DNA from: Prosthecobacter debontii
GTDB taxonomy: Bacteria > Verrucomicrobiota > Verrucomicrobiia > Verrucomicrobiales > Akkermansiaceae
NCBI GenBank assembly: GCA_945873125.1
Contig: CAMCBV010000006.1
Coordinates: 27,678 to 91,677, forward strand
DNA: 64,000 bases
Direction: 5' to 3'
Positions 17,545 through 25,162 of this stretch are shown here, piece by piece. The position numbers and the translations under genes were made by a program. Positions within the stretch are counted from its first letter, which is position 1. Each line of letters opens with the position of its first letter. A model generated the notes under the pieces. That model made no database searches, was not told the origin of the DNA, and was given only the letters and a program-made list of their open reading frames with translations.

Positions 17545-17590
17545 GGAGTTTAGAGTTTGGAGATTGAAATTTGAAATTTGAAACTTGAAG
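17545..17590 (+). repeat. AT-rich leader repeat, copy upstream of tlyA
   Basis: Begins GGAGTTTAGAGTTT, identical over 14 bases to the reverse complement of 26334-26362, then continues with a short iterated TTGAAAT/TTTGAAA run up to the tlyA start. It points towards the downstream gene, like the other copies. Confidence 0.55.
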
Positions 17591-17598
17591 CTCCCCTC

Positions 17599-18327
17599 GT
17601 GAGGAAAGACCGGCTGGATGCTTTAATATTTAATCGTGGGATGTGTGATTCCCGTGAGCAGGCAAAGCGTTTGGTGTTGGCGGGTGAGGTGAGGGTGGAT
17701 GGGCGGATGGTGGACAAGCCGGCGGAGAAATTTGGTGAGGATGTGGTCGTGGAAATCAAGGAAAAGCCCAAGTTTGTTGGGCGCGGGGGCCTGAAATTGG
17801 AGGGTGCGCTGGAGGCCTTTGGGATCGATGTCACGGGTTGGGTCTGCTTGGACGTCGGGGCATCGACTGGGGGATTTACGGATTGTTTGCTGCAGCGCGG
17901 GGCGGCGCGGGTGCACGCGGTTGACGTGGGCACGAACCAGCTGGTCTGGAAGCTGAGAAACGATCCTCGGGTGATTTCGAAAGAAAAATTCAACGCCAGG
18001 CATATGGGGCCGGAGGACATTGGGGAAAAAATCCGCCTCGCGGTCATGGATTTGTCGTTTATTTCTCTGACTAAAGTTCTGCCGGCGGTTTTCGGGGTCT
18101 TGGGAGAGGGATGCGAGGTGGTTTGCCTGATTAAACCCCAGTTTGAGTTAGAGAGGGAAGATATTGGCAAAGGCGGGATCGTGAGGGAAGAAGAGCTCAG
18201 GGAGCGCGCGGTGGAGAAAATCCGCAAGTTTGTGACCGAAGAGCATGGTAGAACCTGGAAAGGTATCATACCAGCCAGTATTGCGGGAATGGATGGGAAT
18301 CAGGAATTTCTCGCTTGGATTGGCTGA
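17599..18327 (+). CDS. tlyA: TlyA-family rRNA (cytidine-2'-O)-methyltransferase
   Basis: An S4-domain plus FtsJ-like SAM methyltransferase (hemolysin A family) that methylates ribose in 16S/23S rRNA. The N-terminal S4 domain is RLDALIFNRGMCDSREQAKR; the SAM site is CLDVGASTGGFTDCLLQRG, with catalytic-type lysines and acidic residues in LAVMDLSFIS and CLIKPQFE. About 242 residues. GTG 17599 is preferred over TTG 17578 because the seven extra residues come from the leader repeat. In other bacteria loss of TlyA gives capreomycin resistance; that is family knowledge. Confidence 0.88.
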   Translation: MRKDRLDALIFNRGMCDSREQAKRLVLAGEVRVDGRMVDKPAEKFGEDVVVEIKEKPKFVGRGGLKLEGALEAFGIDVTGWVCLDVGASTGGFTDCLLQRGAARVHAVDVGTNQLVWKLRNDPRVISKEKFNARHMGPEDIGEKIRLAVMDLSFISLTKVLPAVFGVLGEGCEVVCLIKPQFELEREDIGKGGIVREEELRERAVEKIRKFVTEEHGRTWKGIIPASIAGMDGNQEFLAWIG

Positions 18328-18386
18328 GAATTTTTTTTTGAATAAAATTCGCTAGAATTTATCTAGTAATGGAATACCCTGTTCGG

Positions 18387-18400
18387 GGTTTGATCAAACC
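18387..18400. promoter_or_regulatory. Perfect 14-bp palindrome upstream of the small Cys-rich protein
   Basis: GGTTTGATCAAACC is its own reverse complement and ends 23 bases before the ATG at 18424. Its place in the 5' leader suggests an operator or an RNA hairpin controlling the next gene. No second copy was noticed. Confidence 0.45.
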
Positions 18401-18423
18401 AATAACTAAACGAAAAAACGACT

Positions 18424-18819
18424 ATGAAATTACTATTAATCACGTTCTGTGCAGCTATCTTTGTCACTCCTCTCGCTTTTGCTGAGAGCAAGTGTGAGAA
18501 AAAATGTGATAAGGAAGCCAAAAAAGAAGAAACCCTTGCCCATTGCGGTAAGTGTGCAAAAGGCGAAAAGCACGATGGCGAGAAAAAAGAAGAAGCCAAA
18601 AAAGAAGGTGCTTTGACTGCCGAAGCTGGTGGCAAGAAGTGCGACAAGAAGTGCGACAAAGAGGCTAAAGAAGAAACCCTCGCAGATTGCAAAAAGTGCG
18701 ACAAAGATAAGAAAAAAGAGGGAGAAGCCAAAAAAGAAGGTACTTTGATTGCTGAAGCTGGTGGCAAGAAGTGCGACAAGAAGTGCGACAAAGAGGCTAA
18801 AGAAGAGACCCTCGCTTAA
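18424..18819 (+). CDS. Small exported Cys/Lys/Glu-rich repeat protein
   Basis: A 131-residue protein with a clear signal peptide (MKLLLITFCAAIFVTPLAFA, cleavage near 20). The mature part is almost only Lys, Glu, Cys, Ala, Gly and Asp. The block CDKKCDKEAKEETLA recurs: a variant at residues 22-39, a second near 75-88 and a third at the end, with CxKC pairs after the first two. The internal DNA repeat is 89 bases (18595-18683 and 18727-18815, offset 132, four mismatches). The pattern suggests metal or redox chemistry in the periplasm; no family is recognised. A palindrome precedes it and a strong terminator follows, so it is monocistronic. Confidence 0.75.
   Translation: MKLLLITFCAAIFVTPLAFAESKCEKKCDKEAKKEETLAHCGKCAKGEKHDGEKKEEAKKEGALTAEAGGKKCDKKCDKEAKEETLADCKKCDKDKKKEGEAKKEGTLIAEAGGKKCDKKCDKEAKEETLA
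18595..18815 (+). repeat. Internal direct repeat, 89 bp x 2, offset 132 bp
   Basis: Bases 18595-18683 recur at 18727-18815 with four mismatches, all within the open frame of the small Cys-rich protein. The 132-base offset equals 44 codons, so the duplication kept the frame. Confidence 0.85.
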
Positions 18820-18840
18820 TTGTTAGATATTTATTAATTT

Positions 18841-18875
18841 AAAAAGCCACTGGAGTGATCCAGTGGCTTTTTTTT
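18841..18875 (+). terminator. Strong intrinsic terminator
   Basis: AAAAAGCCACTGGA pairs perfectly with TCCAGTGGCTTTTT around a GTGA tetraloop, then a T-run to 18875. It lies 22 bases after the stop of the Cys-rich protein gene. Confidence 0.93.
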
Positions 18876-19003
18876 ATTGGGCAGAACGAGTCAGTCTAAT
18901 TGCTTTGGACTACTGAGGTGTTTCGAAGCACTTCGTGAAACGTGGAAGTCGCGAATTGACTGTTTTGAGGGAGCGCTGAGAGAAAGGGGAGGCTCCCTCT
19001 TTT

Positions 19004-19951
19004 TTATTTCTTAACATCCCAACGGAGGATGCGGCCCCATTTGTTCCACTCGGTGGTGACGACGTTGCCGTCTTTATCGAAGGTGACGCCGTGCGGAGAG
19101 GTCGTGATGCCTTCGCGCCAAGCTTCGGGTTTCACTCCGTTGGTGTTGAATTCTTTCGGGTTGTCGTTCGGGCCGAGGACTTTGAGGACCTTTCCTTCCT
19201 TATCGAGAATGCTCACGCCGCTGGCGAGTTGAGCGACTGCGACAAGGTCGCCATGGAAATCCACGGTGCAAGGATGAGGGATGTTTTCAGCAAAGACGCC
19301 GATGACAGTGCCGTCGAGATTCAGGTGGATAAGGCGGTTGTTGGCGCGATCGCAGATCAGGACGCGGGCTGGCTCGTAGCGGTAATCGAAAGCAAATTTG
19401 TGAGCGGTTTTGAAATTCCATGGCTCTGCTTTGCCTGCGGTGGTGCTTTTGAATTTTCCGTCTTTATCGAAGATGAGGATACGATCAGAGGCGTAGCCAT
19501 CGATCAACCAGATGTCGCCGTTGGGCGCGCGGTCGGCATGTGTGAGGGCAAATTTTTTGCCTACGGATTCGGGGATCGCGGTCATCGGAATATCCATGAG
19601 GATTTCGCCCTCCGTGGAAAGTTTGAGGAAGGCGGATTTTTCATCTTTCAAGCAAGCGGCATAGATGACGTCTTTGCCCTCTTCTTGAACCATCGTGAAA
19701 CCATGGTGGTTGTTGCGGGCGTTGGGCAGGTTGCGGAGGTATTTGCCTTCCGGGGAGTAAATTTGGATACCGCTTTTCTCGCCGCCGACAATCGAGACGT
19801 AGAAATTACCTTTGGAATCGACATCGATTTCACCATGTGAATCGCCGATGTGGGCAATGCCTTCGGGAGTTTTCAGCCAGTCTTTTTTGTGATCGAATTC
19901 ATGGGCGCTGGCAACGGTTAGGAGGGCGGCGAGGAGTAGGATTGGTTTCAT
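19004..19951 (-). CDS. Exported NHL-repeat beta-propeller protein
   Basis: About 315 residues. ATG 19951 starts a signal peptide (MKPILLLAALLTVASA); a longer reading runs into the Fur gene and is rejected. Repeated blades such as GEIDVDSKGNFYVSI, APNGDIWLIDGYASDRILIFDKDGKF and RVLICDRANNRLIHLNLDG show six-bladed NHL architecture, related to peptidyl-alpha-hydroxyglycine lyase-like propellers. A sugar or lyase activity cannot be read. It is downstream of, and close to, the fur-like gene on the same strand. Confidence 0.75.
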   Translation of the reverse strand: MKPILLLAALLTVASAHEFDHKKDWLKTPEGIAHIGDSHGEIDVDSKGNFYVSIVGGEKSGIQIYSPEGKYLRNLPNARNNHHGFTMVQEEGKDVIYAACLKDEKSAFLKLSTEGEILMDIPMTAIPESVGKKFALTHADRAPNGDIWLIDGYASDRILIFDKDGKFKSTTAGKAEPWNFKTAHKFAFDYRYEPARVLICDRANNRLIHLNLDGTVIGVFAENIPHPCTVDFHGDLVAVAQLASGVSILDKEGKVLKVLGPNDNPKEFNTNGVKPEAWREGITTSPHGVTFDKDGNVVTTEWNKWGRILRWDVKK

Positions 19952-20002
19952 GTTTCTTGGTTTGTAGTTCTTGGTTGGGGATCTGGGATTGAGATTTGGC
20001 AA

Positions 20003-20428
20003 TTAAGCGCAGCGGGGGCAGGTTCCGAAAAATTCAAGCTCATGATACAGGCCTTGATAGCCGGTTTTTTCGCGAATTTCGTTTTCGAGCTCGTGAACGG
20101 GACAAGGAGCCTGGATCGATTCGATTTTTCCGCATCCGGTGCAAATCAGGTAATCGCTGTGTATTCCGGGTTGAAGCAGGGTGAAATAGGCGGCGCGTTC
20201 ATGGAGGCCGAGGCGGCGGATTATTCCGTGTTCGGTGAGGCGTTGCAGTAGGCGATAGACCGTGGCCTTGTCGCAAAGATCGGTGAGGCGTTTCGAGCCG
20301 GTGAGCTCGGCCAGAGTCATGGGCCGGGGGTTTTCCATGAGTGTCAGAAGCAATTCCTCCAATGCTTTCGTGCGGCGCAGGCCGAGATCGCGGCAGCGAG
20401 CGATGACTTGTTTGAGAGGTGTTTCCAT
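20003..20428 (-). CDS. Fur-family metal-responsive repressor, Zur-like
   Basis: A 141-residue Fur-superfamily regulator. The winged helix is RRTKALEELLLTLMENPRPMTLAEL and CDKATVYRLLQRLTEHGII; the dimerisation part has IHSDYLICTGCGKIE and a C-terminal CPRC, giving two CxxC pairs for structural zinc. Metal specificity (Fur, Zur or PerR) is not certain. The dispensable zinc-ribbon pattern of the ribosomal proteins in this window fits zinc sensing, but that is inference. It sits between ruvB and the NHL gene. Confidence 0.85.
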   Translation of the reverse strand: METPLKQVIARCRDLGLRRTKALEELLLTLMENPRPMTLAELTGSKRLTDLCDKATVYRLLQRLTEHGIIRRLGLHERAAYFTLLQPGIHSDYLICTGCGKIESIQAPCPVHELENEIREKTGYQGLYHELEFFGTCPRCA

Positions 20429-20454
20429 GGATGCGGGATAGGGGTGAGATGCGG

Positions 20455-20468
20455 GCAGGATGTCCTGC
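20455..20468. repeat. Short intergenic palindrome between ruvB and the Fur gene
   Basis: GCAGGA-TG-TCCTGC, six-base-pair arms with a two-base centre. It resembles the GC-rich palindromes at 8187 and 24007. Confidence 0.4.
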
Positions 20469-20474
20469 GCTCCC

Positions 20475-21506
20475 TCAGAAGAGTCTTGACTGGGGATCCT
20501 CAGGTTTCAAGGGCGGAAAAGGTGCGCCTATTTTTTCATAGGCGGCAGGCATGGCGGTTCGTCCGCGCGGCGTGCGCTGAATGAAGCCCTGCATAATGAG
20601 GAAAGGCTCATGGACTTCCTCGAGCGTGGCTGCGTCTTCGCCGACGGCAACGGCGAGGGAGTTAAGCCCGACTGGACCACCTCCGAATTTGTAGATCATG
20701 GCTTCCAATAAACGCTTGTCCATTTCATCAAGGCCATCGGAATCGATTTCGATCATGGCGAGTGCCGAGGCGGCGCTGGTTGGGTCGATGATTCCGGTGC
20801 CGCGCACTTGGGCAAAATCCCTTACCCAACGTAAAAGGGCATTGGCAACGCGGGGAGTGCCGCGGGAACGAGATGCGATTTCAAGGGCACCTGCCCGATG
20901 GATTTCCGTGTCAAGCAGGCCGGCGGAACGTTCGATGATATCAGCGAGTTCTTCACGGTTGTAATAATCGAGGCGATTGATCAGGCCAAAGCGTGAGCGC
21001 AGCGGAGCGGTGAGCATGCCGGAGCGGGTGGTTGCACCAACGAGAGTGAAGCGCGGAAGATTGATTTGGATGGAGCGGGCAGAGGGACCGGAGTCGATGA
21101 TGATATCGAGTCGGTAATCTTCCATGGCTGGGTAGAGGTATTCCTCGATCGCGGGATGCAGCCGATGGATTTCGTCGATAAAAAGGATATCACCTTTTTG
21201 GATATTGGTGAGGATGCCGGCGAGGTCGCCCGCTTTTTCGATTTGTGGACCAGAAGTGGTATGCATTTGGGTCCCCGCAGCTTTGGCAACAAGGTTGGCG
21301 AGCGTGGTTTTTCCGAGGCCAGGAGGTCCCGAGAGAAGAATGTGATCAAGGACATCACCCCGTTGTTTCGCTGCTTCCAGCATGAGCAAGATGCGGTCTT
21401 TGACTTTTTCCTGTCCGATGAATTCGGAAAATGCAGGAGGGCGCAGTGAAACATCGAAGGGAGTCGGCGGGACTCCGGTAGTTTGTTGGTAGAAGTTTTC
21501 GGCCAT
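20475..21506 (-). CDS. ruvB: Holliday junction branch-migration ATPase RuvB
   Basis: The hexameric motor of the RuvABC recombination-repair complex. ATG 21506 gives MAENFYQQT; an upstream TTG is rejected. Walker A is GPPGLGKTT (residues 60-68), Walker B is [12 protein letters not shown], sensor 1 is LVGATTRSG, and the C-terminal winged helix ends in [18 protein letters not shown]. 343 residues is normal. ruvA and ruvC are not next to it. Confidence 0.97.
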   Translation of the reverse strand: MAENFYQQTTGVPPTPFDVSLRPPAFSEFIGQEKVKDRILLMLEAAKQRGDVLDHILLSGPPGLGKTTLANLVAKAAGTQMHTTSGPQIEKAGDLAGILTNIQKGDILFIDEIHRLHPAIEEYLYPAMEDYRLDIIIDSGPSARSIQINLPRFTLVGATTRSGMLTAPLRSRFGLINRLDYYNREELADIIERSAGLLDTEIHRAGALEIASRSRGTPRVANALLRWVRDFAQVRGTGIIDPTSAASALAMIEIDSDGLDEMDKRLLEAMIYKFGGGPVGLNSLAVAVGEDAATLEEVHEPFLIMQGFIQRTPRGRTAMPAAYEKIGAPFPPLKPEDPQSRLF

Positions 21507-21813
21507 GGACTGGGTAGGGATGCTGAAATACTGAAAGTGCAATGAGCTTTAGCGAATCGTTATGGAATGCAAAGCCTAATGGTTTGGATTGAGCGAGGCG
21601 GAGTCCAAGACTCGAGGAAGAAAGTGAGGGATAGGAGGTGGTTCAGCCTTAAATGAAGTATTTTTGGCTCGCCTTTGAGGGTTGTAACGACCCCATCATC
21701 AAGAGTCGAAATCAAGCGGCCATGGATGATTTTCCAGTTATGCATGCGACCGACACGGCGAAAGACGAAGAAGGAAATATCATCCTCAACCTGAAATACA
21801 AAAAACTTAGCTT
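21507..21813. other. Intergenic region between ruvB and the esterase/amidohydrolase gene
   Basis: 307 bases without a convincing gene. A 61-codon minus-strand frame (21560-21745) has no recognised feature. The stretch includes the 33-base repeat at 21580-21612 related to 23925-23957, and the promoter for the 21814 gene is presumably here. Confidence 0.5.
21580..21612. repeat. Dispersed imperfect palindrome (TTTGGA...TCCAA type), copy 1
   Basis: A 33-base tract matching 23925-23957 at 25 of 33 positions. Both have TTTGGA near the left end and TCCAA or TCAAA near the right, with a GAGG.GGAG core, so each could fold as an imperfect hairpin. Confidence 0.5.
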
Positions 21814-23373
21814 ATGAAACAACTGCGCATTCTTTTCCCTGTCGTCTGCCTGATGGGATTGGCGCTTGTTTTTTTTAACAGACCGGCAGGTGAAGCAAAA
21901 AAAGCAACGGTAGAAAAGAGTGATCTGATCCGGAATGATCAAGAAGCCGAGATAAGTCCGCCGATTGATGAAAAAATGCACATCTACCTCGTCATGGGTG
22001 AGGGTAAGGCGGGTGAGATTTCTACGGATTCCAAAGAGGCTGGAAGCATGGATCGCTGTGTGCGGTTGAATGAAAACAAGGAATGGGTGCCCATGGTCGA
22101 TGGAAGCGATCCGGAGCATGCTTTTGTCAGGAAAGTTCTAGGTAAGAATAAATCGCTCAAAATCGGCTTGGTTACTAGCAAGAGAGAGAATGCCAAGATT
22201 GATATATGGATGGATAGGAATTTGCCTGAGACTCGTGAAATGCGACAGCTTGTGAAACATGCGATGCAGGGTGGGGAGTTCAAAGGTGTGTTGTGGTTAT
22301 ATGGAAATGAGGTGGTTGAGGGTGATATGGATAAAATGAAGTCATTTGTCGCTGATCTGCGCAGTCATATTGGCGATCCCAATCTTCCATTCATCATCGG
22401 TATGGTTCAAGGATCAGCATCGGCACAAGCGCAGTTGGCAAAAATTCCAGAGAACATTCATTTAACGGCTTTGGCCGGTGCTGAAAGCGCTGAATTGCTG
22501 GGTGAGCTATACGCTGAAAAGATGTTGGAATTGCGACGGCTCCATGAAAAGGTCACGCCCAAAGCGCCGTCCGATCTCAATTTGATCGATCCACATGTGC
22601 ATGCGATGTCGGTGACCCCGCTTGGTTTGCGAGCGGTTGCAAACTGGATGGACGAGCGAAATGTCGAGCGCTGCATCGTGAGTCCGCTCATGCACAAAGG
22701 TTCGCATCCGCAGAATGAGGAGGAATATCAGACGATGTTGGAAAATTTTCGCCCGTACAAAGGGAAAATCGACCGTATGTGCATCATCAATGCGGGAGAA
22801 GTCGGATCTACTGAAGAAGCCGTCACCCTTTTAAAACGCGAGATTGGAGATGGTGCGATTGCTTTTGGAGAACATTACGGAGTGGGGCTGATGTTTGATG
22901 ATCCGAAAAATCTCATGTTGTATGAAGCATGTGAGAAAGTCGGATTGCCGGTCATGTTTCATATCGATCAGAACAAAAATATGGTCGAGCAGGGCATGGA
23001 GCGGGTGGATCATGTTTTGAGAAAATACCCCAAATGCAATCTCGTGGCACATGCGTATTGGTGGCGGCAGTTGGCGAATGGAACCTGCGATCGTCAGCTA
23101 CAAGAGCATCCGAATTTATATGCGGATATGTCAGGCCGAGTTGTGATTGATGTGCTCAATCGGGATCGGGCTTATGCGCGGGAGTTTTTGATACGGAATC
23201 AGGATAAAATTCTCTGGGCGACGGATGAAGGTTGGTGGTCGTTCGGTGGCAGAGACAAACAAATGAATCAGCACTATACATTTCTGGAGGGATTGGATTT
23301 GCCAGATGAGGTAAGAAGAAAAATTTATCGAGAGAACTCGGAGAAGGTATATAGGTTGAACAATAAGAAATAA
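21814..23373 (+). CDS. Fusion: degenerate SASA-type esterase domain plus amidohydrolase-2 domain, exported
   Basis: A 519-residue protein with an N-terminal signal or anchor (MKQLRILFPVVCLMGLALVFF). Residues about 55-240 look like a carbohydrate (sialate) O-acetylesterase SASA domain, but the normal GQSNMAG is GEGKAGE (serine lost) and the WHQGE block is WLYGNE. Residues about 255-515 form an Amidohydro_2 TIM barrel with HVH (H261, H263), GEHYGVG, VMFHIDQ, LVAHAYWW and WATDEGWW, so metal ligands can be traced. Such hydrolases or decarboxylases act on diverse substrates; this one is unassigned. No operon partner is evident. Confidence 0.75.
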   Translation: MKQLRILFPVVCLMGLALVFFNRPAGEAKKATVEKSDLIRNDQEAEISPPIDEKMHIYLVMGEGKAGEISTDSKEAGSMDRCVRLNENKEWVPMVDGSDPEHAFVRKVLGKNKSLKIGLVTSKRENAKIDIWMDRNLPETREMRQLVKHAMQGGEFKGVLWLYGNEVVEGDMDKMKSFVADLRSHIGDPNLPFIIGMVQGSASAQAQLAKIPENIHLTALAGAESAELLGELYAEKMLELRRLHEKVTPKAPSDLNLIDPHVHAMSVTPLGLRAVANWMDERNVERCIVSPLMHKGSHPQNEEEYQTMLENFRPYKGKIDRMCIINAGEVGSTEEAVTLLKREIGDGAIAFGEHYGVGLMFDDPKNLMLYEACEKVGLPVMFHIDQNKNMVEQGMERVDHVLRKYPKCNLVAHAYWWRQLANGTCDRQLQEHPNLYADMSGRVVIDVLNRDRAYAREFLIRNQDKILWATDEGWWSFGGRDKQMNQHYTFLEGLDLPDEVRRKIYRENSEKVYRLNNKK

Positions 23374-23377
23374 GAAT

Positions 23378-23418
23378 TTTCAACGCAGATCCGCAAAGTT
23401 CGCAGAGGTAACGCAAAG
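23378..23418. repeat. 41-bp CGCAGAGG-type repeat, copy 1
   Basis: Starts TTTCAACGCAG and ends AACGCAAAG; 36 of 41 positions match 23843-23883. It lies just after the amidohydrolase stop and before the globin gene. Confidence 0.85.
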
Positions 23419-23437
23419 CTGGGTTTACTATGATATT

Positions 23438-23827
23438 TTATGACTCAGGCTGGTTCCGCATGAAGTCGGCGACTTGGGCAAAAAGCGCATCGAGGAATGA
23501 ACGGGCGAAAGGGGGGACTTGGGTTTCGTCCATGGCCTCGCCCATGAGTTTGAGCCAGCGGTCTCGCTCGGCGATACCGATACGAAATGGGACATGGCGC
23601 ATACGCAGGCGTGGGTGACCGCGTTTTTCCATGTATGCGGTGGATGCGCCAAGGCGGAACAACATGAAATCGGCGAGGCGTTCTTCCGAGCCCTCCCAGT
23701 CATCGTCCGGATACATCGGGCCGATGAGGTCGTCGGTGCGCACGCGTCGATAGAAAGCGGAAACCATGGCGCGGATGCCGGATTCGCCACAGGCTTTCAT
23801 AACGTCTTGTTCGGTGGGAGTTAGCAT
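23438..23827 (-). CDS. Truncated hemoglobin, group II (trHbO-like)
   Basis: A 129-residue 2/2 globin. ATG 23827 is preferred; an upstream start would read through the repeat at 23843. Tyr26 (B10) is in FYRRV, the proximal His78 in RGHPRLRMRHVPF, and Trp91 (G8) in ERDRWLKLM, the combination typical of group II. These bind O2 or NO and often act in detoxification; the true role is inferred. It is flanked on both sides by direct repeats (23378-23418 and 23843-23883). Confidence 0.9.
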   Translation of the reverse strand: MLTPTEQDVMKACGESGIRAMVSAFYRRVRTDDLIGPMYPDDDWEGSEERLADFMLFRLGASTAYMEKRGHPRLRMRHVPFRIGIAERDRWLKLMGEAMDETQVPPFARSFLDALFAQVADFMRNQPES

Positions 23828-23842
23828 TTTGGTAATAGGATG

Positions 23843-23883
23843 TTTCAACGCAAAGCCGCAGAGGTCGCAGAGGGAACGCAAAG
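23843..23883. repeat. 41-bp CGCAGAGG-type repeat, copy 2
   Basis: Second copy of the 23378-23418 element in direct orientation, 36 of 41 matching, immediately upstream of the globin start. The text CGCAGAGG-TCGCAGAGG belongs to a class of dispersed intergenic repeats known from many environmental genomes. Confidence 0.85.
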
Positions 23884-23924
23884 CAGAGCGAGCGGTCGCT
23901 AATTCATATGTGAGCGCAGCGAGT

Positions 23925-23957
23925 TGGTTTGGACGTAACGAGGTGGAGTCAAAGCTT
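23925..23957. repeat. Dispersed imperfect palindrome (TTTGGAC type), copy 2
   Basis: Matches 21580-21612 at 25 of 33 positions. It lies in the 200-base gap between the globin and prfA genes. Confidence 0.5.
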
Positions 23958-24006
23958 GGATTGATGAAAATATGCGGGTTATTTTTGTCATTTGATTTTT
24001 AGGCAT

Positions 24007-24023
24007 GGCGGATGCAATCCGCC
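24007..24023. repeat. Intergenic hairpin, 7-bp stem with 3-base loop
   Basis: GGCGGAT-gca-ATCCGCC, just downstream of the prfA stop. There is no T-run on either strand, so it is more like a REP-type palindrome than a terminator. Confidence 0.5.
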
Positions 24024-24029
24024 GCCACG

Positions 24030-25103
24030 TCACATCCCTGCCTCTGCGAGGCGCTCGGCCATTTCGGATTTCATGAGCTGGCCGGTCATTTCTGTTAGAT
24101 CTCCGGACATGATCGCATCGAGGTTATGAGATGTGAACCCGATACGGTGATCCGTGCAACGGCTTTGCGGAAAATTGTAAGTACGGATTTTTTCGGAGCG
24201 ATCCCCCGAGCCAATGAGAGAGCGTCGGTTTTCCGAATAGGCGGCTTGTTGCTCTTGGAGTTTTTTCTCATAGAGGCGGGAGCGCATGATATCGAGGGCC
24301 ATCTCTCTGTTTTTGATTTGGGAGCGACCATGTTCGCAACGGACGTAGAGGCCGGTGGGGATGTGGAAAATTTGGACGGCAGAGTCGGTGGTGTTGACGT
24401 GTTGTCCGCCCGCACCGCCAGAGCGGCAGACTTCGATGCGGAGGTCTTCTTGTTTCATTTCCACATCAACCTCTTCGGCTTCCGGTAGAACCGCAACGGT
24501 GATGGTGGAGGTGTGAATACGGCCTTGGGTTTCGGTGGCGGGAACGCGTTGAACCCGATGCACGCCGGATTCGTATTTCAGGTGGCGGAACACTTCTTCG
24601 CCTGTGACTTTGAGAATGACTTCTTTGAAACCTCCGACCTCGGAAGGGGAGCTTTCGAGGTGTTCGGTTTTCCAGCCTTTGACATCGGCGTAACGCTGGT
24701 AGGCACGCATCATTTCTCCGGCGAAGAGCGAGGCTTCGTCGCCACCGGCGCCAGCACGGATTTCGACGAGGGCGTCGCGGTCTTCATTGGGATCGGCAGG
24801 GAGCAAGGCGTATTGCATGTCCTCGCGGAGTTTCGCCAGTGATTTCTCGAGTTCAGGGATTTCATCTGCTGCCATTGCCGAGAGTTCCTTATCATCGGAA
24901 CGAGCGAGCTCTTGGTTGTCTGCGAGCTGGATTTCGGTGCTTTTGAGTGTATCCCAGATTTTCAGGGTTTGTTGAAGCTTGCGATGCTCGCGAAGAATTT
25001 CGGTGGCGCGTTTCGGGTCGTCGAAAAGATTCGGATCGCCGATGGCTTCTTCGAGTTCACGGAAGCGATCTTTGCGTTTGGCGATGAGTTGGGAGTAGTC
25101 CAC
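24030..25103 (-). CDS. prfA: Peptide chain release factor 1
   Basis: Recognises UAA and UAG stop codons and triggers hydrolysis of peptidyl-tRNA. The catalytic GGQ is in GGAGGQHVNTTDSAV, and RVPATETQGRIHTS with SRCTDHRIG identify a type I release factor; there is no programmed frameshift as in prfB. 357 residues is normal. The start is GTG at 25103. A leader repeat relative lies just upstream (25114-25138). Confidence 0.95.
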   Translation of the reverse strand: MDYSQLIAKRKDRFRELEEAIGDPNLFDDPKRATEILREHRKLQQTLKIWDTLKSTEIQLADNQELARSDDKELSAMAADEIPELEKSLAKLREDMQYALLPADPNEDRDALVEIRAGAGGDEASLFAGEMMRAYQRYADVKGWKTEHLESSPSEVGGFKEVILKVTGEEVFRHLKYESGVHRVQRVPATETQGRIHTSTITVAVLPEAEEVDVEMKQEDLRIEVCRSGGAGGQHVNTTDSAVQIFHIPTGLYVRCEHGRSQIKNREMALDIMRSRLYEKKLQEQQAAYSENRRSLIGSGDRSEKIRTYNFPQSRCTDHRIGFTSHNLDAIMSGDLTEMTGQLMKSEMAERLAEAGM

Positions 25104-25113
25104 AGGTGAGAGT

Positions 25114-25138
25114 TCTAACTTTTAAGCGCTAAATTTCC
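25114..25138 (-). repeat. AT-rich leader repeat relative upstream of prfA
   Basis: In coding orientation reads GGAAATTTAGCGCTTAAAAG, resembling the 29-base leader tracts at 17259 and 26334 but with more changes. It lies 10 bases before the GTG. Confidence 0.4.
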
Positions 25139-25162
25139 ATAAGGAATTTTTTCAGATTCAGC

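Larger units (their letters stand above)
17241..17598. other. Intergenic region between parA and tlyA, no gene
   Basis: A 358-base divergent spacer. I see no convincing coding sequence; the one moderate open frame (17337-17567, plus) has no signal sequence or known motif and contains the repeat text. The spacer holds the AT-rich leader repeats at 17259, 17406 and 17545 and presumably the promoters for both neighbours. Confidence 0.6.

Noticed and set aside
17337..17567. 76-codon frame between parA and tlyA
   Set aside because: It runs over the repeat tract and contains no recognisable domain; treated as non-coding.
19091..19840. 249-codon plus-strand frame inside the NHL gene
   Set aside because: Opposite a protein with clear signal peptide and propeller blades; the frame has no motif.
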